64,000 nt of DNA, taken from the NCBI GenBank assembly GCA_003343905.1, contig QAKI01000051.1:82190-146189 (forward strand), given 5' to 3'. Each line of letters begins with the position of its first letter. Within the stretch, counting starts at the first letter, position 1. The position numbers and the translations under genes are program-made. The notes under the pieces are model-generated. The model ran no database searches and was not told the origin of the DNA. It was given only the letters and a program-made list of their open reading frames with translations. Positions 51,710 to 59,980 of the stretch are shown in pieces. The DNA comes from Subdoligranulum variabile. Lineage in GTDB: Bacteria > Bacillota > Clostridia > Oscillospirales > Ruminococcaceae.

Positions 51710-52351
51710 ATGGACCCAGAGAAAATTTATCCCCGAACAAACGACCATGAAACGGTCTATTTGAAAAGTGTTGTGAAAGATCCCAACATCCTTGTCGGAA
51801 ACTTTACCATATATAATGATTTCGTCCATGATCCCAGGCAGTTTGAAAAAAACAATGTCCTGTATCATTATCCGATCAACCACGATAAACTTGTGATCGG
51901 GAAATTCTGCTCCATCGCCTGCGGCGCAAAATTTTTATTCACCAGCGCCAACCATACGCAGAGGTCCTTGTCCACCTATCCGTTCCCCATCTTTTTTGAG
52001 GAATGGGGTCTGGATGTGCAGAACATCACAAGCGCATGGGACAACAAAGGTGATATTATCATCGGCAACGATGTGTGGATCGGATATGAAGCGGTGATTC
52101 TGTCTGGCGTTACCATTGGGGATGGTGCGGTCATCGGCGCACGAACCGTTGTGACAAGGGACGTACCGCCATACACGGTCGTCGTCGGCGTTCCCGCCAA
52201 ACCGATCCGTGAACGCTTTTCCGCAGATACCATCTCAGCTATGCTGAAAATCAAGTGGTGGGATTGGCCTGAAGAAAAAATAAAGCAGCATATATCCGAT
52301 ATTCAAACCGGACGCATCGAACATTTACAATCGTTTGGCGAAAGGGAATGA
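51710..52351 (+). CDS. CatB/Vat-type xenobiotic O-acetyltransferase
   Basis: 213 residues with a left-handed beta-helix of hexapeptide repeats (IGKFCSIACGAKF, DIIIGNDVWIGYEAVILSG, IGDGAVIGARTVV) and the XAT-family loop with the catalytic His in TSANHTQRSLSTYPF. Members acetylate chloramphenicol (CatB), streptogramin A (Vat) or sugars. The N-terminal MDPEKIYPRTN resembles Vat-type proteins. The ATG at 51710 has AAGGAGG 8 bp upstream, right after the pseudogene remnant. The lower GC and setting suggest transfer. Drug resistance is possible but not shown by sequence alone. Confidence 0.87.
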   Translation: MDPEKIYPRTNDHETVYLKSVVKDPNILVGNFTIYNDFVHDPRQFEKNNVLYHYPINHDKLVIGKFCSIACGAKFLFTSANHTQRSLSTYPFPIFFEEWGLDVQNITSAWDNKGDIIIGNDVWIGYEAVILSGVTIGDGAVIGARTVVTRDVPPYTVVVGVPAKPIRERFSADTISAMLKIKWWDWPEEKIKQHISDIQTGRIEHLQSFGERE

Positions 52352-52509
52352 CACGCTGATCCACAGAAATCCTGTGGGGTGTCGCTGCAACCGCGCAGGG
52401 GCTTCTGATTCTGCGCTTCGCACCGAAAACAAACGCCCGTAAGAAATCCGCAGGATGCGTTGCTGTTCCAAACAGGCCGTCCTGTACATGCATATCAAGG
52501 AGGAACACC

Positions 52510-52860
52510 ATGGAACCCAACAAGATCTACACGATGAATTTTGCACGCATTTATCCGCTTCTGGTCCAGAAAGCCGAGCGCAAAAACAGGACCCGGCAGG
52601 AAGTGGATACCGTCATCTGCTGGCTGACCGGCTACGATGCGCAGGGCCTGCAGCGCCAGCTTGAACGGGAGGTGGACTACGCCACCTTCTTTGGCGAAGC
52701 CCCCTGCATCAACCCCAACTGCGCCAAGATCACAGGCAAGGTGTGTGGCATTGCCGTAGAGTCCATCGAGGACCCCCTCGTGCAGAAAGCCCGCTACCTG
52801 GACAAACTGGTGGACGAACTGGCAAAGGGCCGCCCGCTGGAAAAGATCCTGCGCAAGTGA
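52510..52860 (+). CDS. DUF2200 family protein
   Basis: 116 residues. It begins with YTMNFARIYPLLVQKAERK and has TICWLTGYD-like VICWLTGYDAQGLQ, the VDYATFFGEAP segment and a C-terminal YLDKLVDELAKGRPLEKILR. These match DUF2200, a small soluble family with no known role. AAGGAGG precedes the ATG. A bidirectional terminator follows. The 158 bp before it (52352-52509) show no gene. Confidence 0.88.
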   Translation: MEPNKIYTMNFARIYPLLVQKAERKNRTRQEVDTVICWLTGYDAQGLQRQLEREVDYATFFGEAPCINPNCAKITGKVCGIAVESIEDPLVQKARYLDKLVDELAKGRPLEKILRK

Positions 52861-52875
52861 TGATAAGCAGAAAAT

Positions 52876-52925
52876 AAAAAGGACCCCGGCCGCTCCCGGA
52901 TGGGAAACGGTCGGGGTCCTTTTAT
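52876..52925. terminator. Bidirectional terminator between DUF2200 and the ABC exporter
   Basis: AAAAGGACCCCG and CGGGGTCCTTTT arms around an imperfect GC-rich centre, usable from both strands. Confidence 0.85.
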
Positions 52926-52961
52926 CTGTTTATGCGGCTGTCACGCAGGGCAGGGGAGCGG

Positions 52962-54893
52962 TCAATCCAACTCCAGCGCGCCGGTGTACAACTGGTAATA
53001 GGTACCTTTCAGCTTGATCAGGTCGTCGTGGGTACCACGTTCGATGATGCGGCCGTGATCCAGAACCATGATCGCATTGGCGTTCTGAACGGTGGACAGA
53101 CGGTGCGCAATGACGAACACCGTGCGGTCGGTCATCAGCGCGTCCATGCCGCGCTGCACGATAGCCTCGGTGCGGGTGTCGATGGAACTCGTCGCCTCGT
53201 CCATGATCATAACTGGGGGATCGGCCACCGCCGCGCGGGCAATCGCCAGCAACTGGCGCTGACCCTGACTCAGGTTGGCGCCGTTGCCGGTCAGCATCGT
53301 GTTGTAGCCGTCCGGCAGGCGGCGGATGAAGTCATCCGCACCGGCCAGCCGTGCGGCGGCGATGCATTCCTCGTCGCAGGCATCCAGGTTGCCGTAACGG
53401 ATGTTCTCCATCACGGTGCCGGTAAAGAGGTTGGTATCCTGCAGCACGATGCCAAGGCTGTGGCGCAGGTCCGCCTTCTTGATCTTGTTGATGTTGATGC
53501 CGTCGTAACGGATCTTACCGTCGTTGATATCGTAGAAACGGTTGATCAGGTTGGTGATCGTCGTCTTGCCGGCGCCGGTGGAACCAACGAAAGCAACCTT
53601 CTGCGCCGGTTTGGCGTACAGCGAAATATTGTGCAGTACGGTCTTAGCCGGCGTGTAGCCGAAGTTGACGTCATAGAACCGCACATCGCCGCGCAAGCGG
53701 GTGTAGGTGATGGTGCCGTCGTGATGGGGGTGCTTCCAGGCCCAGACGTTGGTGCGCTCGCTGCACTCCTCCAGGCTGCCGTCGGCGTTCTCCTTGGCGT
53801 TGACCAGGGTCACATAGCCGTCGTCCTCTTCCGGCTCCTCGTCCAGCAGGGCGAAGATACGGTGCGCACCGGCAAGGCCCATGATGACCATGTTGATCTG
53901 GTTGGAAACCTGGCCGATCGCGCCGGCAAACTGCTTGGTCATGTTCAGGAAGGGGACTACAATGCTAATGCTGAACGCCATGCCCGAAATGCTGATGTTC
54001 TGCACGTCGGTCAGCAGCAGCGCGCCGCCGATCAGCGCGACCACAACGTACATGACGTTGCCCACGTTGGCCAGCAGGGGCATCAGGATGTTGGCAAAAC
54101 GGTTACCGTTGCGGGCGTTGTAGAAAATTTCCTCGTTCACCTTGTCGAAGTCGGCCTTGGCGCCTTCCTCATGGCAGAAGACCTTGATGACTTTCTGACC
54201 GGTCATCATTTCTTCCATGAACGCCTCGGCGTGGGCAAGGGTGACCTGCTGACGCAGGAAGTACTTGGAGGAGCGGGCGGTGATGGCGCGGGCCGCAAAG
54301 ACCATGCAGATAACGCCCACCACCACGATCAGCGCCAGAATGACGCTGTAGTACATCATGATGCAGAAAACGGCAAGCAGCGTCACGCCGGAGATCGTCA
54401 TCTGCGGCAGGCTCTGGCTGATCAACTGACGCAGGGTGTCCACGTCGTTGGTGTAGTAGCTCATGATGTCGCCATGGCCGTTGGTGTCAAAGTACTTGAT
54501 GGGAAGATCCTGCATGTGGTTGAACATCTTCTGGCGCAGTTTCTTCAGGGAGCCCTGGGTGATGATCGCCATCATCTGGGTGTAGAACACACCCGCGATC
54601 AGGCTGACGATGTACATCGCCACCAGGATGCCGACGAACGTCAGGATCTTGCCGGAAACCGCGCTCCAGTCGCCGCTCTTGTAGCTGTCGTCCACGATCT
54701 GGATGACGTTCTGCAGGAAGATGGAGGGGGCGGCGCTGACAACGGCGTTGATCAGGATGCACACCATGGTGACAGGCAGCAGCACGGGGTAGAACTCAAA
54801 CAGCGTGCGCAGCAAACGGCGCAGGACGCCTTTGGGGGCGCGCTGACCGCGGGCCGTAGTGGCCGGGGCCGCCTTTTTGTTTTTATTTGCCAT
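52962..54893 (-). CDS. Heterodimeric ABC exporter, subunit 2 (consensus Walker B Glu)
   Basis: 643 residues: a charged N terminus, a six-helix exporter domain and an NBD. Walker A is GSTGAGKTT, the signature is NLSQGQRQ and Walker B ends MIMDEATSS with the catalytic Glu. A stretch of about 50 residues after the membrane domain (EEPEEDDGYVTLVNAKEN) separates it from the NBD. It pairs with the subunit encoded just upstream (11-bp overlap) to form an LmrCD/TM287-288-type multidrug exporter. The ATG at 54893 is preferred over an upstream GTG. Confidence 0.92.
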   Translation of the reverse strand: MANKNKKAAPATTARGQRAPKGVLRRLLRTLFEFYPVLLPVTMVCILINAVVSAAPSIFLQNVIQIVDDSYKSGDWSAVSGKILTFVGILVAMYIVSLIAGVFYTQMMAIITQGSLKKLRQKMFNHMQDLPIKYFDTNGHGDIMSYYTNDVDTLRQLISQSLPQMTISGVTLLAVFCIMMYYSVILALIVVVGVICMVFAARAITARSSKYFLRQQVTLAHAEAFMEEMMTGQKVIKVFCHEEGAKADFDKVNEEIFYNARNGNRFANILMPLLANVGNVMYVVVALIGGALLLTDVQNISISGMAFSISIVVPFLNMTKQFAGAIGQVSNQINMVIMGLAGAHRIFALLDEEPEEDDGYVTLVNAKENADGSLEECSERTNVWAWKHPHHDGTITYTRLRGDVRFYDVNFGYTPAKTVLHNISLYAKPAQKVAFVGSTGAGKTTITNLINRFYDINDGKIRYDGININKIKKADLRHSLGIVLQDTNLFTGTVMENIRYGNLDACDEECIAAARLAGADDFIRRLPDGYNTMLTGNGANLSQGQRQLLAIARAAVADPPVMIMDEATSSIDTRTEAIVQRGMDALMTDRTVFVIAHRLSTVQNANAIMVLDHGRIIERGTHDDLIKLKGTYYQLYTGALELD

Positions 54894-56628
54894 CTTGATC
54901 ACCTACCTTATTCTGGGAAGTATAGACCTCGCGGTAGATCTCGCAGGTCTTGAGCAGCTCTTCATGCGTGCCGATCGCGTTGATGCGGCCGCCGTCCATC
55001 ACGATGATGCGGTCGGCGTCCTGCACGGAGGCAACGCGCTGCGCAATGATGATCTTGGTGGTTTCGGGGATGAACTCACGGAAGCCCTGGCGGATCAGCG
55101 CGTCGGTCTTGGTGTCCACGGCGCTGGTCGAGTCGTCCAGGATCAGGACCTTGGGCTTTTTCATCAGCGCGCGGGCAATGCACAGACGCTGCTTCTGGCC
55201 GCCGGAAACATTGGAGCCGCCCTGTTCGATCCAGGTATCATACTTGTCGGGGAACTGCTGGATGAATTCGTCGGCCTGCGCCAGTTTGCAGGCTTCCAGC
55301 ATTTCTTCGTCGGTGGCGTTTGCATTGCCCCAGCGCAGGTTGTCCTTGATCGTGCCGGAGAACAGGACGTTCTTCTGCAGAACGACAGCCACGTTGTTGC
55401 GCAGCGTTTCCAGGTCGTACTTGCGCACATCCACACCACCGACCTTGACGCTGCCTTCGGTCACGTCATACAGGCGGGGGATCAACTGGATCAGCGTGGA
55501 TTTGGAAGAACCCGTGCCGCCCAGAATACCGATCAGCTCGCCGGACTTGATGTGCAGGTCCACATCGGACAGCGCCATGCGCTTGGCCTTTTTGGAATAC
55601 TTGAAGCTGACGTTGTTGAAGTCGATGGAGCCGTCCTTGACTTCGGTGATGGCGTTCTCAGGGCTGGTCAGGTTGCTCTCTTCCGTCAGGACTTCGACGA
55701 TACGTTCGGCGGATTCCATCGACATGGAGATCATAACAAAGACCATCGAGAGCATCATCAGGCTCATCAGGATCTGGAAGCTGTAGGTCAGGATGGCGGA
55801 CATCTGGCCGACGGCGATCTCGGTGCCGCGGCTGGTGATGACTGCGTAGGAGCCGAAGGACAGAACAAAGACCATGCCGGCGTACACGCAGAACTGCATC
55901 ATCGGGTTGTTCAGAGCCATGATGCGCTCCGCCTTGGTGAAGTCCTTGCAGACATCCTCGGCGGCAGTGGCGAACTTCTTCTTTTCGTAGTCCTCACGCA
56001 CGTAGCTCTTGACCACGCGCATGGCCTGCACGTTCTCCTGCACCGAGTCATTCAGCGCATCGTACTTGCGGAACACGCGGCGGAAGATCGGCATGGCGGC
56101 GCGGATCACCAGCGCCAGGCCGACGCCCAGCAGGGGAATGGTGACCAGGAAGATCATGGCCAGACGGCCGCCCATGGCAAAGCCCATGATGAAGGAGAAG
56201 ATCAGCATGAGCGGGCCGCGGATGGCAATGCGGATGATCATCATGAAGGACATCTGCACGTTCACGATGTCGGTGGTCATACGGGTGACCAGGCTGGAAA
56301 CCGAGAACTTGTCGATGTTTTCAAAAGAATAATCCTGGATGCGGTAGAACATATCATGGCGCAGGTTCTTCGCAAAGCCGGTGGATGCGGTGGCACAGGT
56401 ATTGCCGGCCGCAACGCCGAAGATCAGCGAAAGGATGGCCATGATGAGCAGCTGGACGCCGTAATTCACGATGACGTCCATGCCGCAGCCGGCCTGCATC
56501 TGGTTCACCAGCTTGGCGATGGTGAAGGGGATCAAGCATTCAAGAATGACTTCGACGACGACCAGAAGCGGGGTCAGGATCGCCGGCTTTTTGTATTCCC
56601 GAATGCTGCGGGCGAGGGTTTTTATCAT
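54883..56628 (-). CDS. Heterodimeric ABC exporter, subunit 1 (degenerate ATP site)
   Basis: 581 residues with six membrane helices and an NBD: Walker A GGTGSSKST, signature NVSGGQKQR and Walker B LILDDSTSAVD, where Asp stands in for the catalytic Glu. This split of consensus and degenerate sites across two subunits is typical of heterodimeric multidrug exporters. GGGAGG lies 10 bp before the ATG at 56628; an ATG at 56637 lies next to the ribosome site. A MarR gene directly upstream is the likely regulator. Confidence 0.92.
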   Translation of the reverse strand: MIKTLARSIREYKKPAILTPLLVVVEVILECLIPFTIAKLVNQMQAGCGMDVIVNYGVQLLIMAILSLIFGVAAGNTCATASTGFAKNLRHDMFYRIQDYSFENIDKFSVSSLVTRMTTDIVNVQMSFMMIIRIAIRGPLMLIFSFIMGFAMGGRLAMIFLVTIPLLGVGLALVIRAAMPIFRRVFRKYDALNDSVQENVQAMRVVKSYVREDYEKKKFATAAEDVCKDFTKAERIMALNNPMMQFCVYAGMVFVLSFGSYAVITSRGTEIAVGQMSAILTYSFQILMSLMMLSMVFVMISMSMESAERIVEVLTEESNLTSPENAITEVKDGSIDFNNVSFKYSKKAKRMALSDVDLHIKSGELIGILGGTGSSKSTLIQLIPRLYDVTEGSVKVGGVDVRKYDLETLRNNVAVVLQKNVLFSGTIKDNLRWGNANATDEEMLEACKLAQADEFIQQFPDKYDTWIEQGGSNVSGGQKQRLCIARALMKKPKVLILDDSTSAVDTKTDALIRQGFREFIPETTKIIIAQRVASVQDADRIIVMDGGRINAIGTHEELLKTCEIYREVYTSQNKVGDQDGK

Positions 56629-56712
56629 ATGCGACATTCCTCCCAATCGGATACATCCTGTGTGCCCACGCGGGATGTATCATATTTTAATGGAAACCTG
56701 TGGGGTTGCAGG

Positions 56713-57138
56713 CTATTCGTCCAAGTTGGCAGCCATATGCGCGGCCGTTTCCAAAAACTGCGCAAGCTGCTCGCTGGACAGCCCTTTCGTCAGTCGCTGT
56801 TCGCCTTGGCGGAGCGACTCACTGATCTGTGCGTCAAGGTGGGCGGGCCGTTCCGTGGGGATCAGGCTTTTCAACCTTGCGTCGCTGGCGACGCTTTCAC
56901 GCACGATCAAGCCGTTCTTCTCCATCAGTTGCAAAATGCCGGTGGCGGTCGAACGGCTCATCCCGAATGCCTTTTCTACGTCACGCTGAAAAACCGGTCC
57001 CTCGGCGCATTTCACCAGAATGTAATGCATGATGCGGCTTTGTCCGCCGGTAAGGCCCAGGCTCTGCATGTTGGCATTCATACGTTTTTTGAGCTTGTGG
57101 GATAGGATGTGGATCCACATCCCACAGTCCTTTTCCAT
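56713..57138 (-). CDS. MarR-family regulator of the ABC exporter
   Basis: 141 residues. The winged helix contains LGLTGGQSRIMHYI, VFQRDVEKAFGMSRSTATGI and the wing RESVASDARLKSLIPTE. It lies 84 bp upstream of the exporter genes on the same strand, the usual layout of a repressor that senses the exporter's substrate. GGGAGGGAGG precedes the ATG at 57138. The promoter at 57216-57244 has inverted repeats downstream that may be its operators. Confidence 0.9.
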   Translation of the reverse strand: MEKDCGMWIHILSHKLKKRMNANMQSLGLTGGQSRIMHYILVKCAEGPVFQRDVEKAFGMSRSTATGILQLMEKNGLIVRESVASDARLKSLIPTERPAHLDAQISESLRQGEQRLTKGLSSEQLAQFLETAAHMAANLDE

Positions 57139-57167
57139 TTTGAAAGCTTCCTCCCTCCCGAATCTGT

Positions 57168-57210
57168 AAAGTACTTTGACTTTCCCATACCCCAAAAATG
57201 TTCGGGAACA
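57168..57210. promoter_or_regulatory. Two inverted repeats upstream of the exporter MarR gene (candidate operators)
   Basis: TGTTC (57199-57203) and GAACA (57206-57210) around 2 bp lie at the predicted transcription start. A second perfect 10-bp palindrome, AAAGTACTTT, is at 57168-57177, closer to the gene. Either could bind the MarR dimer. Confidence 0.45.
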
Positions 57211-57215
57211 AACAA

Positions 57216-57244
57216 ATTCTAAACCAAGGTGCAAATATTGTCAA
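57216..57244 (-). promoter_or_regulatory. Promoter of the MarR-ABC exporter operon
   Basis: Perfect TTGACA (57244-57239), a 17-bp spacer and TAGAAT (57221-57216) on the minus strand. The AT-rich 57245-57403 stretch behind it shows no gene. Confidence 0.8.
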
Positions 57245-57403
57245 TATGGAAACTTTATCTTTTTACAAAATTCTGCATTCTGTCAATAACAGGGGAGAAA
57301 ATGCCTGTATTTTTTCGGCAAACCGCCCTCTGCACCGTATAATAGATTGCTTCGACCCGAACAAGGAATATTTCTTGCGCTTGCCGCAATTAGGAAAGTT
57401 GAG

Positions 57404-57437
57404 AAAAAGAAAAACGACAAGCCGAAACTTGTCGTTT
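57404..57437 (-). terminator. Terminator of tRNA-Tyr
   Basis: On the minus strand AACGACAAG pairs with CTTGTCGTT (57413-57421 and 57428-57436) around a 6-nt loop, followed by TTTCTTTTTC. Confidence 0.85.
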
Positions 57438-57439
57438 TT

Positions 57440-57524
57440 TGGTGGGAGCTGGTGGATTCGAACCACCGAAGCATTAAGCAGCAGATTTACAGTCTGTCCC
57501 CATTGGCCACTCGGGAAAGCTCCC
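57440..57524 (-). tRNA. tRNA-Tyr (anticodon GTA)
   Basis: 85 nt with encoded CCA. Acceptor GGGAGCT pairs with AGCTCCC; anticodon loop CTGTAAA gives GTA; a long class II variable arm (CTGCTTAATGCTTC region) and T-loop GTTCGAATC are present. Confidence 0.96.
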
Positions 57525-57562
57525 TTATTCATTTGTGTGCCCCAGCTGCCTGGTGCTCGATT

Positions 57563-57591
57563 ATTATAGCAAACCAAAAAGCAAAATGCAA
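57563..57591 (-). promoter_or_regulatory. Promoter of tRNA-Tyr
   Basis: TTGCAT (57591-57586), a 17-bp spacer and perfect TATAAT (57568-57563), about 38 bp before the tRNA on the minus strand. Confidence 0.8.
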
Positions 57592-57763
57592 GTGTTTTTT
57601 CAAAAAAAATCAAAAATTCTTAATAAAGACGATAATGCGGCAAACTTTTTTCAAGGAAGTTGCTTTTCGCCTGTAAAAGCACGCAAAACAGAGGCATTTT
57701 GCAGCAGTGTCCAATTTGCAATCTTTCAAAAATTGGTTTAATAAGTAGAAACAGTACCTGTGC

Positions 57764-57792
57764 TTGCAATTTGGCGGGGAATCCGCTATAAT
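57764..57792 (+). promoter_or_regulatory. Strong promoter in the AT-rich tRNA-Tyr/tRNA-Arg spacer
   Basis: TTGCAA (57764-57769), a 17-bp spacer and perfect TATAAT (57787-57792). No protein gene follows. It may drive a small RNA (see next entry) and/or tRNA-Arg at 58034. Confidence 0.75.
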
Positions 57793-57798
57793 ATCTGC

Positions 57799-57965
57799 GT
57801 TGTCTTCTTCAATATTTATAGTTGGAACTGGCAGAAAATCCCCTGATGTTTGCGCTTAACATAAATACCAGATTTTTTTCCTGAGAACTATGATTTTACG
57901 TGATCGTTCATGCAAATCGAACAGGGGAGAATATAGTTCTATACTTTTCTTTTAATATTCCTAAT
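57799..57965 (+). ncRNA. Candidate structured small RNA (6S-like architecture possible)
   Basis: From the predicted start at about 57799 the RNA can close in nested helices: ATAG+AACT (57818-57829, with a 4-nt bulge) with AGTTCTAT (57935-57942); CCCCTG (57840-57845) with CAGGGG (57922-57927); and TTTGC (57849-57853) with GCAAA (57912-57916). Pyrimidine-rich TTTTCTTTT follows. A long hairpin interrupted by bulges, about 160-180 nt long with its own strong promoter, is the general layout of 6S RNA. No sequence consensus was confirmed, so the class is open. Confidence 0.4.
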
Positions 57966-58033
57966 AATTCTCTTTTATATTTATATTCTATAATCCATGA
58001 TAATATTTTAATATTTGATATAGTATGTCGTAT

Positions 58034-58110
58034 GTCTCAGTAGCTCAGCTGGATAGAGCACGCGCCTCCTAAGCGCGGGGCCGGAGGTTCAAATCCTCTC
58101 TGGGACGCCA
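58034..58110 (+). tRNA. tRNA-Arg (anticodon CCT)
   Basis: 77 nt with encoded CCA. Acceptor GTCTCAG/CTGGGAC, D-arm GCTC/GAGC, anticodon stem CGCGC/GCGCG with loop CTCCTAA (anticodon CCT, reads AGG), T-loop GTTCAAATC. Confidence 0.96.
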
Positions 58111-58111
58111 G

Positions 58112-58158
58112 AACACCGCCGCAAATGATCTTTAGATGATCTTGCGGCGGTGTTTTTG
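58112..58158 (+). terminator. Terminator of tRNA-Arg
   Basis: A perfect 13-bp stem, AACACCGCCGCAA (58112-58124) with TTGCGGCGGTGTT (58142-58154), with further GATC/GATC pairing inside and a TTTTT tail. Confidence 0.9.
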
Positions 58159-58477
58159 ATTTATTTGGGATATTTACAGATTACAGGAGCATCGAATATT
58201 ATAAGGCAACTTAGTATCATGATTTCTAAAAACACGCCCCAATATAAACGTAAAGAATCGCAGTAACATAAGACTTCTATAATTCTAAACTTATTAGTGC
58301 TCCTGATTTTTATTCTGCACTTATTATTCCATGATTAAAAATCCGAAAACTTTTCAAGTAATCCTCAGATTTTCCAGTTGGACATAAAGAAATCAGCAAA
58401 GTCATACATGCTAAACCGTTATATTTATTAGATTTTCAATTTATAGATCAGTAGATTATTCTTTCAAACACTTACTT
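58159..58477. other. AT-rich non-coding stretch
   Basis: About 320 bp, strongly A/T-biased against the GC-rich genome. Stops are frequent in all frames and no ribosome-site/ORF pair, RNA gene or repeat was found. Together with 57600-58033 it forms an AT-rich block around tRNA-Arg, possibly the remnant of an integrated element. Confidence 0.5.
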
Positions 58478-59473
58478 TCACTTTTCTTCATCATCAAGTT
58501 TTTCTTCTATCTGCCTTTTGATAAAATCTATCCTGTCAAACACTGTGGGCTTAAAGTAACCGGAGACCGCCGCCACCAGCGCCTTTTCAGGTGCAATATA
58601 GATCACATTCCCGCTGTTGCCGATGGCCGCATAACTTCCGGCAGCTTCATCCAGAATCCACCACAGGTAGCCGTACTTCATATTCTGGAAGCTGTCACCG
58701 CAGCACAGGCGGGGTTTCGTGCTTTCTTCCAGCCATTTTTCGGGAACGATGCGTCTGCCGTCAAAAACGCCCTTTCCCAGACACAGCAAGCCGATCTTTG
58801 CCATTTCTCCGGCAGAGAGGCAAAGGCCATACCCCGCGGCGCCGACGCCCTTCTCATCAGAAAACCAGATCCTTCCCTTAGGCTTTTTCCCGATGGTGAA
58901 TGCCTTGTGCGCTTCGGCGTCGGGCGCAACATACAGTTCGCGCGGGGCGATCCCCAGCGGTGCAAACAGATAGCGGTTCGCAAAATCCACCGTTGTCATG
59001 CCGCTGGCCGCTGCCAGGATGCCGGTTAGGATGTGGATGCCCAACGTGGAATACCGAAATTCCCCCGTCAGGCCGCGTCTGCCGCCCAGAAGATCCAGCG
59101 CAGCCAGCGTCCAATCCTCCTGCGTGCATACTCGGGTCCACGGCTCGGAACGGTACTTATAGGGGGCCGTCATCGTCAGAAGATTTTTCAGTGTGACGTT
59201 TTGGATCGTTTTTTCGCCCCGCCTGATCCTGTAGTCGGGGAAATAGTCCAACACATAGTCGTTTACGCCGCCGATCAGCCCCTGGTCGATGGCGATGCCC
59301 ACCAGAAGCGAAACGACGCTTTTGGTGACCGACATGGTATGGACGGTATCTTCGGCCCGGTAGCCGTTCCACAGATCCCGGATCACTGTTCGGCCGTTTT
59401 GGATCACGGTAATCTGGCAGATGTTGGGCTGGGTATCGGCAACATAGCGGTGAAACGCCAAGTGGTCTATCAT
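58478..59473 (-). CDS. Class C beta-lactamase-fold serine hydrolase
   Basis: 331 residues without a signal peptide, so probably cytoplasmic. Motifs are SVTKSVVSL (Ser-x-x-Lys nucleophile), FRYSTLGIH (the Tyr of Y-x-N, here Y-S-T), and GNSGNVIYI in the KTG position. These fit the AmpC/EstB/DD-peptidase family; true beta-lactamase activity is doubtful without KTG and secretion. AAAGGAG precedes the ATG at 59473; the open frame continues upstream but reads through low-complexity sequence. It stands alone with a promoter at 59598-59626. Confidence 0.88.
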   Translation of the reverse strand: MIDHLAFHRYVADTQPNICQITVIQNGRTVIRDLWNGYRAEDTVHTMSVTKSVVSLLVGIAIDQGLIGGVNDYVLDYFPDYRIRRGEKTIQNVTLKNLLTMTAPYKYRSEPWTRVCTQEDWTLAALDLLGGRRGLTGEFRYSTLGIHILTGILAAASGMTTVDFANRYLFAPLGIAPRELYVAPDAEAHKAFTIGKKPKGRIWFSDEKGVGAAGYGLCLSAGEMAKIGLLCLGKGVFDGRRIVPEKWLEESTKPRLCCGDSFQNMKYGYLWWILDEAAGSYAAIGNSGNVIYIAPEKALVAAVSGYFKPTVFDRIDFIKRQIEEKLDDEEK

Positions 59474-59597
59474 TTTTTGCTCCTTTCTGTCCGGGCGTCT
59501 TTGGGGAACGCCGTCTCTGCGGGTATGTTTGGGGCAGGGAAGAGGCACGCCCGCCCGGCCAAGCCTGCGCCGTCGGATGCCCCGCTTCTTGCTGGCA

Positions 59598-59626
59598 ATC
59601 TTAACGCCATAAGAAATGGAAATCAA
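59598..59626 (-). promoter_or_regulatory. Promoter of the serine hydrolase gene
   Basis: TTGATT (59626-59621), a 17-bp spacer and TAAGAT (59603-59598) on the minus strand, about 125 bp before the start. Confidence 0.55.
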
Positions 59627-59980
59627 GCCCTCCTGAAAAAATATCTGCGCAAAGAAACGCCCCGCAAAAAGGCGTTCCCTTATCTGCTTTCCCATACGCG
59701 CGGCCCGCCCCCAACAGCGCCCGTCATGCCGCTGCAAAAACAGAAAGCGCCCGGAAGGGGAGAACCCCCGCCGGGTGCCGGTAAACAAACCGTCGCTTTG
59801 CTTTTCTGCCGCCTTGCGGGCGAAACCGTCAGTTTGCTTTACTTTATTGCCAAATCACAAAATCCCTCTATTGCGGCAAACGATCCATCTCGCCGCCGCA
59901 GCCCTGCCGCGGGCAGGGGAGACCGCTGGAAAACACCGCGAACACGGCAGCGCGTTCCACCGTACCCCACGCAGGCCCGT
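59627..59980. other. Intergenic stretch between the lipoprotein and serine hydrolase genes
   Basis: No gene is supported. Imperfect GC-rich inverted repeats occur (for example near 59660-59685), but none has a clear T-run, so the end of the lipoprotein transcript is not defined. Confidence 0.4.

Noticed and set aside
50396..58110. tRNA-flanked integrated element between tRNA-Leu and tRNA-Arg with att repeats
   Set aside because: No integrase, no phage or conjugation genes and no direct repeat of either tRNA 3' end were found; only a small accessory segment is supported.
59474..59788. N-terminal extension of about 105 codons on the serine hydrolase
   Set aside because: The extension is Arg-rich low-complexity sequence without a signal peptide, while the ATG at 59473 has AAAGGAG at the right distance.
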